Assembly (NCBI RefSeq): GCF_000429705.1
Contig: NZ_KE386941.1
Span: forward strand, 806,001 to 870,000
DNA from: Alteribacter aurantiacus DSM 18675
Lineage (GTDB): Bacteria > Bacillota > Bacilli > Bacillales > Salisediminibacteriaceae
Length of the DNA: 64,000 nt
Reading direction: 5' to 3'
The notes below the pieces were generated by a model. That model saw only the letters and a list, made by a program, of their open reading frames with translations. It was not told where the DNA came from and did not search any database. The translations under genes and the position numbers were made by a program. Of the stretch, positions 7,921 through 16,838 are shown piece by piece (position 1 is the first letter of the stretch; every line of letters begins with the position of its first letter).

Positions 7921-8145
7921 ATGAAAAGGGAAGAATTGATTACGGTACTTGAAAAAAACAATTATGCTGAAGTGTTGGAATTAATTGAGGATGCAGAAAG
8001 AGGCCGACTTGAAGAGTTGGAACTGGCAGAATCTTTGGGGCTCTTATATGATAAAACATTAAACGATGAAGTCATTCACTATTTAAAAGAACAAGGTGTA
8101 AACATTATCTATGTAAGTGATGATACACCGGCAGAAGAGGAGTAG
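7921..8145 (+). CDS. Small acidic protein upstream of ydbS
   Basis: 74 residues, acidic, helical, no membrane segment. The middle (ELAESLGLLYDKTLNDEVIHYLKEQGVNIIYV) has the rhythm of sigma-factor region 1.1-like or small helix-turn domains, but this is only a visual likeness. The ATG has AAAGGAG upstream. Its stop overlaps the coding region of the next gene, so it is the first gene of an operon with ydbS-ydbT. Confidence 0.65.
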   Translation: MKREELITVLEKNNYAEVLELIEDAERGRLEELELAESLGLLYDKTLNDEVIHYLKEQGVNIIYVSDDTPAEEE

Positions 8146-8150
8146 TGACA

Positions 8151-8648
8151 TTGAATGAGCATGAAAGTAGACCCTTACCCGATCAAAAAATTTCTCTTAA
8201 AGCTTTAACTGTATGGAGAATTGCTTCAGGTATTGAATTCTTATTGTTCGCACTGGCTCCATTCGCTTATTGGTGGCTTTCAAACACGGTTGAGTTTTTG
8301 CCGTTTTGGATCATCTATTTGTTAGCTGTAGCATGGCTTCTATATGGTTTATTAAACGTCGTTCTTTTACCGAAATGGCAATGGAAGCGTTGGAGATACC
8401 GTATTTATGAAAATGAAGTTGAATTGTATTATGGTGTTATTGTGCGAAGACGGGTCATTATACCAATGATTCGAGTTCAGCATGTAGACACAGAACAAGG
8501 ACCATTACTTAGAAAATACAGCCTTTCTTCTGTAAAAATATCTACGGCCGCTACAACACATGAGATCCCTGCCTTAGAAGAATCTAAAGCGGATGAAGTA
8601 CGTGATCATATCGCTCGCTTAGCAAGGGAAGCGGATCCTGATGAGTGA
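8151..8648 (+). CDS. ydbS: Bacterial PH-domain membrane protein YdbS
   Basis: 165 residues. Two membrane helices at about residues 22-65 are followed by a bPH2 (DUF304) domain with the core YRIYENEVELYYGVIVRRR and the strand PMIRVQHVDTEQGPLLRKY. It matches B. subtilis YdbS. TTG at 8151 is preferred because AGAGGAG lies 9 bases before it; GTG at 8145 is very close to that site. The stop overlaps ydbT by 8 bases. In B. subtilis the ydbS-ydbT pair is linked with the SigW regulon and resistance to amylolysin. Confidence 0.85.
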   Translation: MNEHESRPLPDQKISLKALTVWRIASGIEFLLFALAPFAYWWLSNTVEFLPFWIIYLLAVAWLLYGLLNVVLLPKWQWKRWRYRIYENEVELYYGVIVRRRVIIPMIRVQHVDTEQGPLLRKYSLSSVKISTAATTHEIPALEESKADEVRDHIARLAREADPDE

Positions 8649-10170
8649 ATTTAAACGACAACACCCAATATCCATATTCGTATCTTTTTTTAGTAACTTA
8701 AAACAAATGATTATTACATTAGTCGTGTTATTCTTTTTCGGGTCCTCTCAAACAAGAGGTCCATGGTATTACTTAATTGTGTTAGGTGGACTCCTTGTAT
8801 TCTCGTTTTTATCCGGATTCTTACATTGGCTTACTTTCCGTTATCGACTTGAAGAACAAGAATTACATATCAGGCACGGACTTATTTTCAGGAAAAAACG
8901 ATTTATCCATCGAGATCGCGTTCAAAGTATCGATCTAAATGCAAAAGTGATTCAAAGAATGTTCAATCTTGTTGAAGTGCGAATCGAGACTGCAGGTGGG
9001 GGAGAAGAGCCTGAATTCCGTATTATTGCTCTTAACAAAAATGAGGCGAACGACATACGAAAAGAGCTTTTGTATGGAAAGAAAAAAGTCGTTAAAAATG
9101 AGGAAGACCTTTCTCTAAACGCTGAATCTACAGATGAGGATCAAGAAGCCTTTGAAGACCTAGAAGAAGTAATAGAAGAGGAAAATGAGAAAGAACCCGA
9201 TTATAAATGGAGCCTTTCTACCAAAAGATTGCTGATTGCTGCCTTAACTTCCAGTGGAATAGGCGTGGCGGCCACGTTTGTAGCTGCGATCTTTTCGCAA
9301 TTCCAGCAATTTATTCCTGAAACTTGGTACGAAACGGCCGTTGGTTTTTTAATTGAGTCTTCGATTGCTTTTATTTTGTCTTTCATTATATTTGTGGTTA
9401 TTGTAGCTTGGATGATTCGTTTTGTGAGTACTGTTCTAAAGTATGGGAACTTCACACTTGAAAAGACAGGGAATGACATCGTTATCTCAAGAGGTCTTCT
9501 TGAAAGACGGCAACTGACGTTAAATAAAAAAAGAATTACAGCCGTGAGACTTGTGCAAAATGTTCTGAGACAGCCCTTCGGCTATACTTCTGTCTATGTA
9601 GAGAGTGCCGGTGGTGGGACAAAGGATGAAGATTTATCCACCATTCTTATACCATTATGTAAGGAAAAAGAGGTCATGGACCATCTCGAAGCGATTGCTC
9701 CTGAATTTTCTTTTGAACGCCCTATGTCGAAGCTGCCTAAAAAAAGCATGAGGCGTTATGTGATTCGTCTAACTGTGCCAGCGATCCTTGTGGCGTCTTT
9801 TTTAACTTACTTCATAGATTATGGGTACTATAGCTTTATCGCCATTTTATTTGCCCTGGGTCTTGGCTATTGGCAGTATAAAGACGCAGGAATTGGCGTT
9901 AACGACCGTTTCTTGTGGATGAGAACGAGGAAGTTTGCTCGGACCACAGTTGTTGTTCCAAAGAAACGAATTCAGACCATTGAAGTGTCGAGTAATCCGC
10001 TTCAACGGTTAAATGACCTTACCACATTGGAAGTGTCCATTCTTACAAGTATTACGGGTAAAACGTTTGCTTTGAACCATCTGTCAGAACAACAATCCAT
10101 TAAGTACTTCACTTGGTATTCGTACGAAGAGCCAACAGACAATAAAAAAAGGGATGACGAGGAAGACTGA
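8641..10170 (+). CDS. ydbT: Bacterial PH-domain membrane protein YdbT
   Basis: 509 residues with three bPH2 domains separated by membrane pairs: the first core YRLEEQELHIRHGLIFRKK near residue 78, the second ISRGLLERRQLTLNKKR near 285, the third TRKFARTTVVVPKKRIQ near 430. A Glu/Asp-rich linker lies at about 150-180. It forms the partner of YdbS, overlapping it by 8 bases. Length is normal for the family. A terminator follows at once. Confidence 0.87.
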   Translation: MSEFKRQHPISIFVSFFSNLKQMIITLVVLFFFGSSQTRGPWYYLIVLGGLLVFSFLSGFLHWLTFRYRLEEQELHIRHGLIFRKKRFIHRDRVQSIDLNAKVIQRMFNLVEVRIETAGGGEEPEFRIIALNKNEANDIRKELLYGKKKVVKNEEDLSLNAESTDEDQEAFEDLEEVIEEENEKEPDYKWSLSTKRLLIAALTSSGIGVAATFVAAIFSQFQQFIPETWYETAVGFLIESSIAFILSFIIFVVIVAWMIRFVSTVLKYGNFTLEKTGNDIVISRGLLERRQLTLNKKRITAVRLVQNVLRQPFGYTSVYVESAGGGTKDEDLSTILIPLCKEKEVMDHLEAIAPEFSFERPMSKLPKKSMRRYVIRLTVPAILVASFLTYFIDYGYYSFIAILFALGLGYWQYKDAGIGVNDRFLWMRTRKFARTTVVVPKKRIQTIEVSSNPLQRLNDLTTLEVSILTSITGKTFALNHLSEQQSIKYFTWYSYEEPTDNKKRDDEED

Positions 10171-10195
10171 ACAAGTCTAACGTCATCCCTTTTTT
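10145..10195. terminator. Bidirectional terminator after ydbT
   Basis: AAAAAAGGGATGACG (10145-10159) pairs with CGTCATCCCTTTTTT (10181-10195). The left arm lies inside the ydbT coding end. It also serves the convergent gene. Confidence 0.75.
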
Positions 10196-10198
10196 ATG

Positions 10199-11164
10199 TT
10201 AGTCTTTTGAAAGCTGTGTAGCATAAGTTGTAATAAGTCGTTCACCTGTATCCGATGTGAATTCGAAACGGTCATATGTTAGATCAGGAGCATCTTCCAT
10301 TATTTCTCGTTCATAATGATGTTGCACCATAAATTGATGCTTATCGGTTGCATAAGAAATAAAGTTAACACCTTTGAATGTCGTCTCTTCCACAGTACTT
10401 AATAGTTGAATCAGTAATGAGTTATGACAATAAACACTATTCTCATGGAAGATGTCAAGTTTTTTTAACCCACGCTCCAAGGCTTGGAGAGCAGGGAGGT
10501 CTAGCTCATTAATGAGAATTCGGTACGGATCGAATTGGGACTTATTAAGTCTTAACCGATCACCGTGACTAAGTTCAACTTGCTTTTTATTTTCAAGTTC
10601 GAATGTGGATCCTGATACATTGTGAGCTCGTTTCCATTGATCTTTTACTTTCACTTCAAATTCGAATGGACAACCATCTAATGAAAGAGCTTCCTGTTTT
10701 TCTTCATCATACACATAGTAATGTCGTGCTTTTTTTACAAGGCTGTAGTAAACATACACTTCTCTATAAAGAAGATGGTCTGCTTTTCTTCGTTTTAACT
10801 CTTGATTAATCATGGCTAATACAGATTCGTTGTTTTCCTTTTCATCATCGACTTCATTCCATCTGCTGGCTAATGCATAATCAACAGATTCTTTATACGA
10901 GTATGGGAAATCTTGTTTTAGTGGTGAAATTTTGTTTCCGTTACAAAACACCTTTTCTCCATCATCGTAAAGAGGTGTTGGAAGAGTCTCGGAGTGTACA
11001 TGAATCTCTGGGTATAGGAGAATACCAGTGATTTTCACAAAACCGCCCCACATTTTTTTAGGTTCGGCTTCTATGCTTTCCAAAACACCTACATAACGGC
11101 CATGCTTACCTTCATTCACTACGACATACTTACCGGCAAAAGATCTTGCTGTTTGTCGATCCAT
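10199..11164 (-). CDS. Uncharacterised soluble protein, possibly DUF2777-like
   Basis: About 321 residues, soluble, no signal peptide. The N-terminal 60 residues (KYVVVNEGKHGRYVGVLESI) look like a small beta-barrel with a Gly-rich turn. The rest is mixed alpha/beta with a Tyr-rich stretch (REVYVYYSLVKKARHYYVYD). I think of the Bacillus DUF2777 family, with low certainty. ATG at 11164 is chosen since GGGG lies about 8 bases upstream; ATG at 11170 or GTG at 11176 are possible. It is monocistronic, convergent with ydbT. Confidence 0.7.
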   Translation of the reverse strand: MDRQTARSFAGKYVVVNEGKHGRYVGVLESIEAEPKKMWGGFVKITGILLYPEIHVHSETLPTPLYDDGEKVFCNGNKISPLKQDFPYSYKESVDYALASRWNEVDDEKENNESVLAMINQELKRRKADHLLYREVYVYYSLVKKARHYYVYDEEKQEALSLDGCPFEFEVKVKDQWKRAHNVSGSTFELENKKQVELSHGDRLRLNKSQFDPYRILINELDLPALQALERGLKKLDIFHENSVYCHNSLLIQLLSTVEETTFKGVNFISYATDKHQFMVQHHYEREIMEDAPDLTYDRFEFTSDTGERLITTYATQLSKD

Positions 11165-11267
11165 GGTCATCCCCACTTTAAAGAGTAAATTTCCAAAAAT
11201 TTGGATGGATCTTATTCATTCCATTATAATACACTTTTTTCGTAAAAAAAAACAATACGCCTTTTAC

Positions 11268-12254
11268 TTATTTCCTTCTCTTTTGTCGAGAAAGGTAGTC
11301 AAGAATGCCCATAGTACTTACGAATAAATCAACCTCTATAGATCTATATGCTTCTTCAGGTATATCATCAGCGAATTTGAGCAACTCTTTTTGAACTTTA
11401 GTAAACAATGCCTCTTTCAATCCTTCAAAATCATTTTTCTCTAAAAAGCTTTCGCCAAGTTGCAGGAAGATTGGCAGCCAATATGTTAACTGTTCATATA
11501 CCATAGAAGGATCGTGGCTGACACCAAAATGTCCGAATGCGATACGTTTTGGAGACAGACTTTTTACAAGTTCCTTTGATTTTAGCATCAGCTCCGGGTC
11601 AAACTGATTCGGAGAAGTGGAAGGTAGCACAAGTTTGATCCCTACTCTTTCTAATGAGGGATAGATGACCCCAAGTGTGTCTCCTGCGAAAAATGTCTTC
11701 TTTCTTTCATCATGTATGCCTATATGATGATTTGCGTGCCCCGGTGTGTGGTAAAAAGTAAGGGTGGATTGATCACCAATCGTTAAAGTACCTAAGTGTT
11801 GAGCAGGACGAACTCGATTTTCGTCCACCGGTAATACAGGGCTAAATAAGCTATCGAACGAAGAACCATAAACCACTTTTGCTCCTTTTATAAGTCTGGT
11901 GGGGTCGATTAAATGTCGAATTCCCTTGTCATGAGCATACACGGTTGCATTTGGACAATCGTTTAAGAGCAAACCAAGTCCGCCCGAATGATCAAGATGA
12001 ATATGAGTGACGATGATATAACGAACTTGCTCAAGGCTATAACCAAGACTTTTTAACCCTCTCTTTATATATGGAACACTTATAGAGGGACCTGTTTCAA
12101 TCAAGGTCAGTTGCCCTTCGTCTAGAACAAAAGTCCCAGTCCTTTCTGCTACACCTAAATCAAAACCATCAATTAAATATCGATCTTTGTCGATTGAAAT
12201 CACTTGATCTGCCAACGCTCCACGCCCCTTACCTAAAAATGGATGTAGCTTCAT
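11268..12254 (-). CDS. Metallo-beta-lactamase fold hydrolase
   Basis: About 328 residues. It carries the MBL metal site in order: VTHIHLDHSGG (HxHxDH), TPGHANHHIG, FFAGDTLG and GHFGVSHDP near residue 245. This is the plan of the glyoxalase II-like hydrolases of Bacillus that begin with a DGFDLGxxERTG strand. The substrate is not known. No start has a good ribosome site; ATG at 12254 fits family length, while a GTG at 12326 would add 24 unlikely residues. It is divergent from sigI. Confidence 0.82.
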   Translation of the reverse strand: MKLHPFLGKGRGALADQVISIDKDRYLIDGFDLGVAERTGTFVLDEGQLTLIETGPSISVPYIKRGLKSLGYSLEQVRYIIVTHIHLDHSGGLGLLLNDCPNATVYAHDKGIRHLIDPTRLIKGAKVVYGSSFDSLFSPVLPVDENRVRPAQHLGTLTIGDQSTLTFYHTPGHANHHIGIHDERKKTFFAGDTLGVIYPSLERVGIKLVLPSTSPNQFDPELMLKSKELVKSLSPKRIAFGHFGVSHDPSMVYEQLTYWLPIFLQLGESFLEKNDFEGLKEALFTKVQKELLKFADDIPEEAYRSIEVDLFVSTMGILDYLSRQKRRK

Positions 12255-12363
12255 TTTAATGGTTCGTAATACAACTGTAAACCGCCTAACACTGAAATGT
12301 AATTGATAGTTAGGTCGAAGGTCCACTGAATTTGTAAAAAAAAATCGTTAAGATATGAAAATG

Positions 12364-12392
12364 ACCCCTAAAAATAATTGCGATAAGTCGAA
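12364..12392 (+). promoter_or_regulatory. Candidate SigI-type promoter before sigI
   Basis: An ACCCC block at 12364-12368 is followed after 20 bases by CGAA at 12389-12392. SigI promoters are described as having a CCC-containing -35 and a CGAA-type -10. It lies 34 bases before the sigI start, the right place for self-regulation. The spacing was read by eye and no alignment was made. Confidence 0.45.
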
Positions 12393-12425
12393 TACATATG
12401 AATACGCACAAGCGAGGTGCTAGTG

Positions 12426-13166
12426 GTGCTAAAGCGCTTAACAATAAATTCAAATAAAATAGATATTAATGAAACAGTAATGGAAATTCAACGTGGGAAT
12501 GTAAGGTTAGAAAACGATCTAATCGAACAATACATTCCATTCATTCGTAAAACGACAGCAAAAGTTTGTAAAAGATATATTAATACATCTGAAGATGATG
12601 AATACTCAATTGCTTTAATTGCTTTTAATGAAGCTATTCATCAATATTCTCCCGATAAAGGAAGCTCGTTTTTATCTTTTGCAAGTTTAGTAATCAGAAG
12701 AAGAGTTATTGATTTTATTCGCCAAGAACAACGTAGAAAAACACCTCTATCGATTGATTACCAAGATGATGAAAACGAAAACATGGAGAATGTGGCTGAG
12801 ATTCATGCTTCTTTTCAAGATTACTACGAGAAACAAGAGAGGGAGTACCGTCGCGAAGAAATCCTTCACTTGAATGAACAATTAAAAGCATTTAAGATAT
12901 CGTTGTCTGATGTAGCCAAACAATGCCCCAAGCACCAAGATGCACGTGAAAATATGGTGCAAATAGCAAAGACTGTAGTAGATCATGATTTGTTACGTAC
13001 AACGCTAATAACAAAAAAACGTTTGCCAATCAAAGAACTTACTAAACATATCTCAATGAGTCGAAAAACCATAGAAAGGAACCGTAAGTATATCATTGCG
13101 GTATCATTGGTACTCATGGAAGAATACCGTTATTTGAAGGACTATCTTAAGGAGTGGTTAGGGTGA
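12426..13166 (+). CDS. sigI: RNA polymerase sigma factor SigI
   Basis: 246 residues. The sigma-70 region 2 is clear (ENDLIEQYIPFIRKT, later SFLSFASLVIRRRVIDFIRQ), followed by a charged linker and the SigI-specific C-terminal domain ending in the helix-turn-helix LTKHISMSRKTIERNRKYI. SigI factors handle heat or cell-envelope stress in Bacillus and polysaccharide sensing in clostridia. GTG at 12426 is chosen since GAGGTG lies 6 bases upstream; other GTGs at 12417 and 12423 are too close. The stop overlaps rsgI by four bases. Confidence 0.93.
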   Translation: MLKRLTINSNKIDINETVMEIQRGNVRLENDLIEQYIPFIRKTTAKVCKRYINTSEDDEYSIALIAFNEAIHQYSPDKGSSFLSFASLVIRRRVIDFIRQEQRRKTPLSIDYQDDENENMENVAEIHASFQDYYEKQEREYRREEILHLNEQLKAFKISLSDVAKQCPKHQDARENMVQIAKTVVDHDLLRTTLITKKRLPIKELTKHISMSRKTIERNRKYIIAVSLVLMEEYRYLKDYLKEWLG

Positions 13167-14347
13167 AAAAAGGGGTCGTCATGGAAAAAAAGAAACGGTT
13201 TATGATCGTTTTAACGAAAGAAGGAGAATTCGTTAAAGCCAAACGATCGAATGACGCAAAGGTTGGTGAGGAAATTTCTTATCAACCGGCGAAAACCTTT
13301 CTTGTTTCCAAGGTATATCGAAACAAATCCATGACGATCCCACTAGCGGCAGCACTTTGTCTTTTCTTATTCTTTGTGTTTCCTTTCACAAATGAGGATA
13401 AAGTGTATGGTGTTGTTGCTTTTGACATCAATCCTAGTATCGGAGTCACGCTTGATCGTGACTATCGAGTACTTGATGTGGTGGCATTTAACCAAGAAGG
13501 AAAACAGTTATTAGAAAAGATTGATAAGGTTGAGGATCTAAAAGATCGGGACTTTGACTATGTGGCAAATCTAATTGTAAATGAAAGTCATGAACGAGGA
13601 TTTTTAACGGAAGACCATGACATCTATATATCTACTTTTGATTCTTTTTTCGAAGATGAAGAGTGGATGTTTCAGTATGAGCGTTGGGCGAAATCGATGG
13701 AAGAAGAATATACGATCAATATTGTTTCATTGCTAATAGACCAGCAATTATTGGATGCAGCCCGAGAAAAAGCTGTTTCACCAGGTAAGATGGCCTTATT
13801 TTATACATACCCACTTGAATTCAATGAGATAGAAGAACTTAGAGCGTTATCGATGAACCAAATTGTGTCACTTGTTGGCGCCAATATGACAGATACAAAT
13901 CTTGTTCACCAGCCAACCCCAGAACCTGCACAAAAAGGACAAGAAACCATTGTAATAGAAAAGCAGGAGCAGCGGAAGTCTGAGGAGGAGCGCACCATTC
14001 AAGATTCGGATTATGAAAAAAATCTTGAAGATAGCGGCGCGGAAAAACAGAATACCGTTGAAGAAAGTACCGAACAGGGAAACCTTGATACCACGCACTC
14101 TGAGAGTGATGAAGAAGAAGTGAAAGCACGTAACCCTTCACAATCAACGGAAGAAATTGAGGAGAAAGAAGAAAAAGGGGCAGAAGAAGAGTCGGAAGAA
14201 AAACAAGAGTCATCAAATAGTGAGGAAAAGCATGAAACAGATGAAGAGATCGATGAAGATGAAAATAAAAATAAACAAAAGTGTCCACCCGGGCTTAAAA
14301 AGAAAGATGATGACCACCCTGGTAAAAAGAACAACCCGAATTGCTAA
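13163..14347 (+). CDS. rsgI: Anti-sigma factor RsgI
   Basis: 394 residues. Residues 1-50 form the cytoplasmic RsgI N-terminal domain that binds SigI. One membrane helix follows (IPLAAALCLFLFFVFPF, about 51-68), then the conserved periplasmic motif VVAFDINPSIGVTLD and KVEDLKDRDFDYVANLIV. After residue 240 the chain turns into a low-complexity Glu/Lys/Ser tail that ends in a Pro/Gly/Lys segment with two Cys. GTG at 13163 is supported by AAGGAG 8 bases upstream. No carbohydrate-binding domain is present, so it is a Bacillus-type RsgI. Confidence 0.92.
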   Translation: MKKGVVMEKKKRFMIVLTKEGEFVKAKRSNDAKVGEEISYQPAKTFLVSKVYRNKSMTIPLAAALCLFLFFVFPFTNEDKVYGVVAFDINPSIGVTLDRDYRVLDVVAFNQEGKQLLEKIDKVEDLKDRDFDYVANLIVNESHERGFLTEDHDIYISTFDSFFEDEEWMFQYERWAKSMEEEYTINIVSLLIDQQLLDAAREKAVSPGKMALFYTYPLEFNEIEELRALSMNQIVSLVGANMTDTNLVHQPTPEPAQKGQETIVIEKQEQRKSEEERTIQDSDYEKNLEDSGAEKQNTVEESTEQGNLDTTHSESDEEEVKARNPSQSTEEIEEKEEKGAEEESEEKQESSNSEEKHETDEEIDEDENKNKQKCPPGLKKKDDDHPGKKNNPNC

Positions 14348-14556
14348 GCCTTGATCTAACTTATGGTTGGATTTAGTGTTAGGAACGTAAATCATTGAAA
14401 TCATTATTTATACTTTTGACTTAACCCTGACTAATTCAAGGCAATAGCGATAATACCAACATTCTATCTGTTACTTCCTTTGTTTTATTAGAACGCCTCT
14501 AGTATCCGTAATCTTAAGCCGTTATTGCACTTTCACTTCAAATGACTCATTTAAAT

Positions 14557-14605
14557 AAAAAAGGTTGCTTAATAAGGCATTAAACCTTATTAAGCAACCT
14601 TTTTT
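14557..14605. terminator. Bidirectional terminator, rsgI / hypothetical gene
   Basis: A 21-bp perfect stem (14557-14577 with 14585-14605), A6 on the left and T6 on the right. Its right end includes the stop codon of the convergent gene. The gap 14348-14556 holds nothing else I can support. Confidence 0.85.
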
Positions 14606-15509
14606 AGCTTTCGTCGTCATAACGCATCTTGTTTACCCTCAGAAGGTGATTTAATCGTTCAATGCGGTTGTTTTCCAGGGATATAATAATCTTTTGGAGA
14701 AAACGATTCATTTTTTCAAACGCAAGAATCATATTATCTTCCATTTCATTACGTTGTACCGGAGTTAGGCTTTGGTAGCTGGTTAATAATTCAGGAATTT
14801 CCTTTAAAACCATTCGCTTTATTTGGTGCCTTTCTTCTACGTCTAAAAGCTCGAACTCCTCCAGGCAACGGCTGAGGGAAGTGGCTACCTTTGAAAAAGC
14901 GTTCGACATGCCTTCGTTTACTCCTGTATAGCGATTACGAAGTTGCTTGAGTTCAGATAATAACTTTGCCTTATCTTCATCTTCATGAAGGTGAGAGTCA
15001 ACTATCTGTTCATGGCCCCTTTCTGGGAGGGGGAGGGCACTTTGACCGGATAAGGAACTATCTAGTAAATGCAAGTGTGTAAAAACGGATCTGAACAGGT
15101 GGTGGTGCTTGATATTACGAACGACGTTTCTACCGTCCGTTTGGAAGTAGATTGTCGCATCAATACACTTTCCCAACCCTTTTTCTGCCTTGATTGATTT
15201 TCTGTAAATGGTAATGTAAATTCGCTTGTTGATTGAGGCATCTGAACGCTTAGTGTCGTGCATTTCAAGGTGGAGTTTTTTTGGTTTAATTTTTACTTTT
15301 AAAAGGAAACCTTTTATTTTTCGTTTAAAAGTTTTATTGAGTCTCGGTAATTCCGATAAAGAAGCAAGGTCTGAGAGGAATTCTTCCGTTTCATGTATCA
15401 TGAGACTTGTGGCGTCTTCTTCAATCCTTGGCTCTTGTAACGGTTTCATATAATTAGGTAAAAAAGGCTGGATCCACTCTTGGTGAAGGAGCTTTTCTTT
15501 AAATGTCAT
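14604..15509 (-). CDS. TelA-partner protein, XpaC-like C-terminal region
   Basis: 301 residues, soluble, Lys-rich. The N-terminal half has alternating strands (KLHLEMHDTKRSD, RIYITIYRKSIKAEKG). The C-terminal half is helical (LLSELKQLRNRYTG, then VLKEIPELLTSYQSL, then MNRFLQKIIISLENN), similar in layout to the XpaC family whose genes sit next to telA-type genes in Bacillus. It follows the telA-type gene on the same strand, 84 bases downstream. ATG at 15509 is preceded by GCAGGTGA. The family call is tentative. Confidence 0.62.
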   Translation of the reverse strand: MTFKEKLLHQEWIQPFLPNYMKPLQEPRIEEDATSLMIHETEEFLSDLASLSELPRLNKTFKRKIKGFLLKVKIKPKKLHLEMHDTKRSDASINKRIYITIYRKSIKAEKGLGKCIDATIYFQTDGRNVVRNIKHHHLFRSVFTHLHLLDSSLSGQSALPLPERGHEQIVDSHLHEDEDKAKLLSELKQLRNRYTGVNEGMSNAFSKVATSLSRCLEEFELLDVEERHQIKRMVLKEIPELLTSYQSLTPVQRNEMEDNMILAFEKMNRFLQKIIISLENNRIERLNHLLRVNKMRYDDES

Positions 15510-15593
15510 GGTTTCTTCACCTGCTTTTCTTTAGGTGTTTATCAGAATGTATTGGAACGGACAGACAGATGATAAGGGATATGGCTTAAAATC

Positions 15594-16613
15594 CTAGTTT
15601 AAAAGTTTTTTCTCCATTTTCGTATTTAATTCATCCATCTCGGTGATAAACTGCTTACTAGATTCAATGATTCGCGCATTTGATTGTTCGGTCATTTCAA
15701 TGGCGGCGTAAACGTCTTCATAAGCCTTTTTAAATGTTTCAAGAGCAATGGACGGCTTCTCGAGTGTCTTTAATGTTTCTTCAGTGTTTGATTTGAGAAG
15801 TGCGGCATTCGATAACAGCATCGCTTCTGTAGATTCATTAACATTCTGCACAGCGTCAATTACTTTTTTCTGATTTCCAAGGGCAAGTTGGATGGATGCA
15901 GTTACAGTAATAATGTTTTTCGTCATCGTTATAGCATTAAAAATTGCTTCTTCTAACTTCTCGTTATTTTCGGCGATAATATCTACAGATGCTAAAGATT
16001 GTTGAAGTACCAGGACTGCTTGTTGCATGTTTTTTACTCGTGATAGCACTTTTTGCTGCCCTTTTTGAATAGGAACAGGATCTTTTTGCCACTCTTCTTT
16101 CCGCATTTCTTCTTCGAGCATTTGGTTTAGTTCTTTACCCAGGACGATTTGCTCTTCGAGTGAAGCCATGCGTTCCTTGGCTACAACCTTAAGTTGCTCA
16201 AGCATAACAGTATCTTCTTGAAGTTTGTCTTTACCGTGAAGGAGAGCTTCAATAATTGTTTCTACCTCAGACTCGATCGATTGGTATTTCTTTGCGTATT
16301 TATCTATTGGACTTTTACGTACAAGCTTGCTCATAAACTTTTCAAAGCGCCCTTGCTTTAGGTAATTCGGTTCCAAGTCGGCTACAACCTCTTTGAGTTT
16401 GGAGAGTTGTTCTGGTAATTCGTGATTAGGGTTATTCATCATATCGCTAACAGGCCTTTTAAGTGCCTCCAGGGTTTCACCTGCTTTCTCTTGTTCCTGG
16501 GTGCCGATTCGCCCGATGGATTCGAGTATCTTTTCAAGGTTTCCGTTTGAACGAATCTCCTCAATCATGTTCTTTGTTGTATTGTCTTTTTTTACTTCGT
16601 TGTTTTCTGACAC
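15594..16613 (-). CDS. Toxic anion resistance protein, TelA/YaaN family
   Basis: 339 residues, almost entirely helical. The segments ELNQMLEEEM, LASVDIIAENNEKLEEAI and LGNQKKVIDAVQNVNESTEAMLLSNA are typical of the TelA (KlaA, YaaN, YceH) family, linked with tellurite resistance and envelope stress. GTG at 16613 is chosen since CGGGAGG stands 8 bases before it; the ATG at 16619 is too close. It heads a two-gene operon with the XpaC-like gene. Confidence 0.87.
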   Translation of the reverse strand: MSENNEVKKDNTTKNMIEEIRSNGNLEKILESIGRIGTQEQEKAGETLEALKRPVSDMMNNPNHELPEQLSKLKEVVADLEPNYLKQGRFEKFMSKLVRKSPIDKYAKKYQSIESEVETIIEALLHGKDKLQEDTVMLEQLKVVAKERMASLEEQIVLGKELNQMLEEEMRKEEWQKDPVPIQKGQQKVLSRVKNMQQAVLVLQQSLASVDIIAENNEKLEEAIFNAITMTKNIITVTASIQLALGNQKKVIDAVQNVNESTEAMLLSNAALLKSNTEETLKTLEKPSIALETFKKAYEDVYAAIEMTEQSNARIIESSKQFITEMDELNTKMEKKLLN

Positions 16614-16838
16614 AAACATAACCTCCCGACTAAAATTGACTCTTTTATTTACGAATGAACCGCGTAAAAGTTCCGTATCTTTTGCAAAGATTATATAATG
16701 CTTAAATGATCGTGAGCAAGAATTTCATTTCACTTTTATTCATTCTTTACCCGTTCTATCTTGTTGGGAACCTTTCACACAAGAAAAGAAAGGTAATATG
16801 AGAACTAGTATACACGATAGGGAAAGGGGTTGCACTTA

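Noticed and set aside
14011..14334. Serine-rich 107-residue ORF on the minus strand
   Set aside because: It is the antisense of the GAA/GAG-rich tail of rsgI; the Ser runs come from that codon bias.
16620..16838. Purine riboswitch before the NCS1 permease
   Set aside because: The conserved core bases of the purine aptamer were not found.
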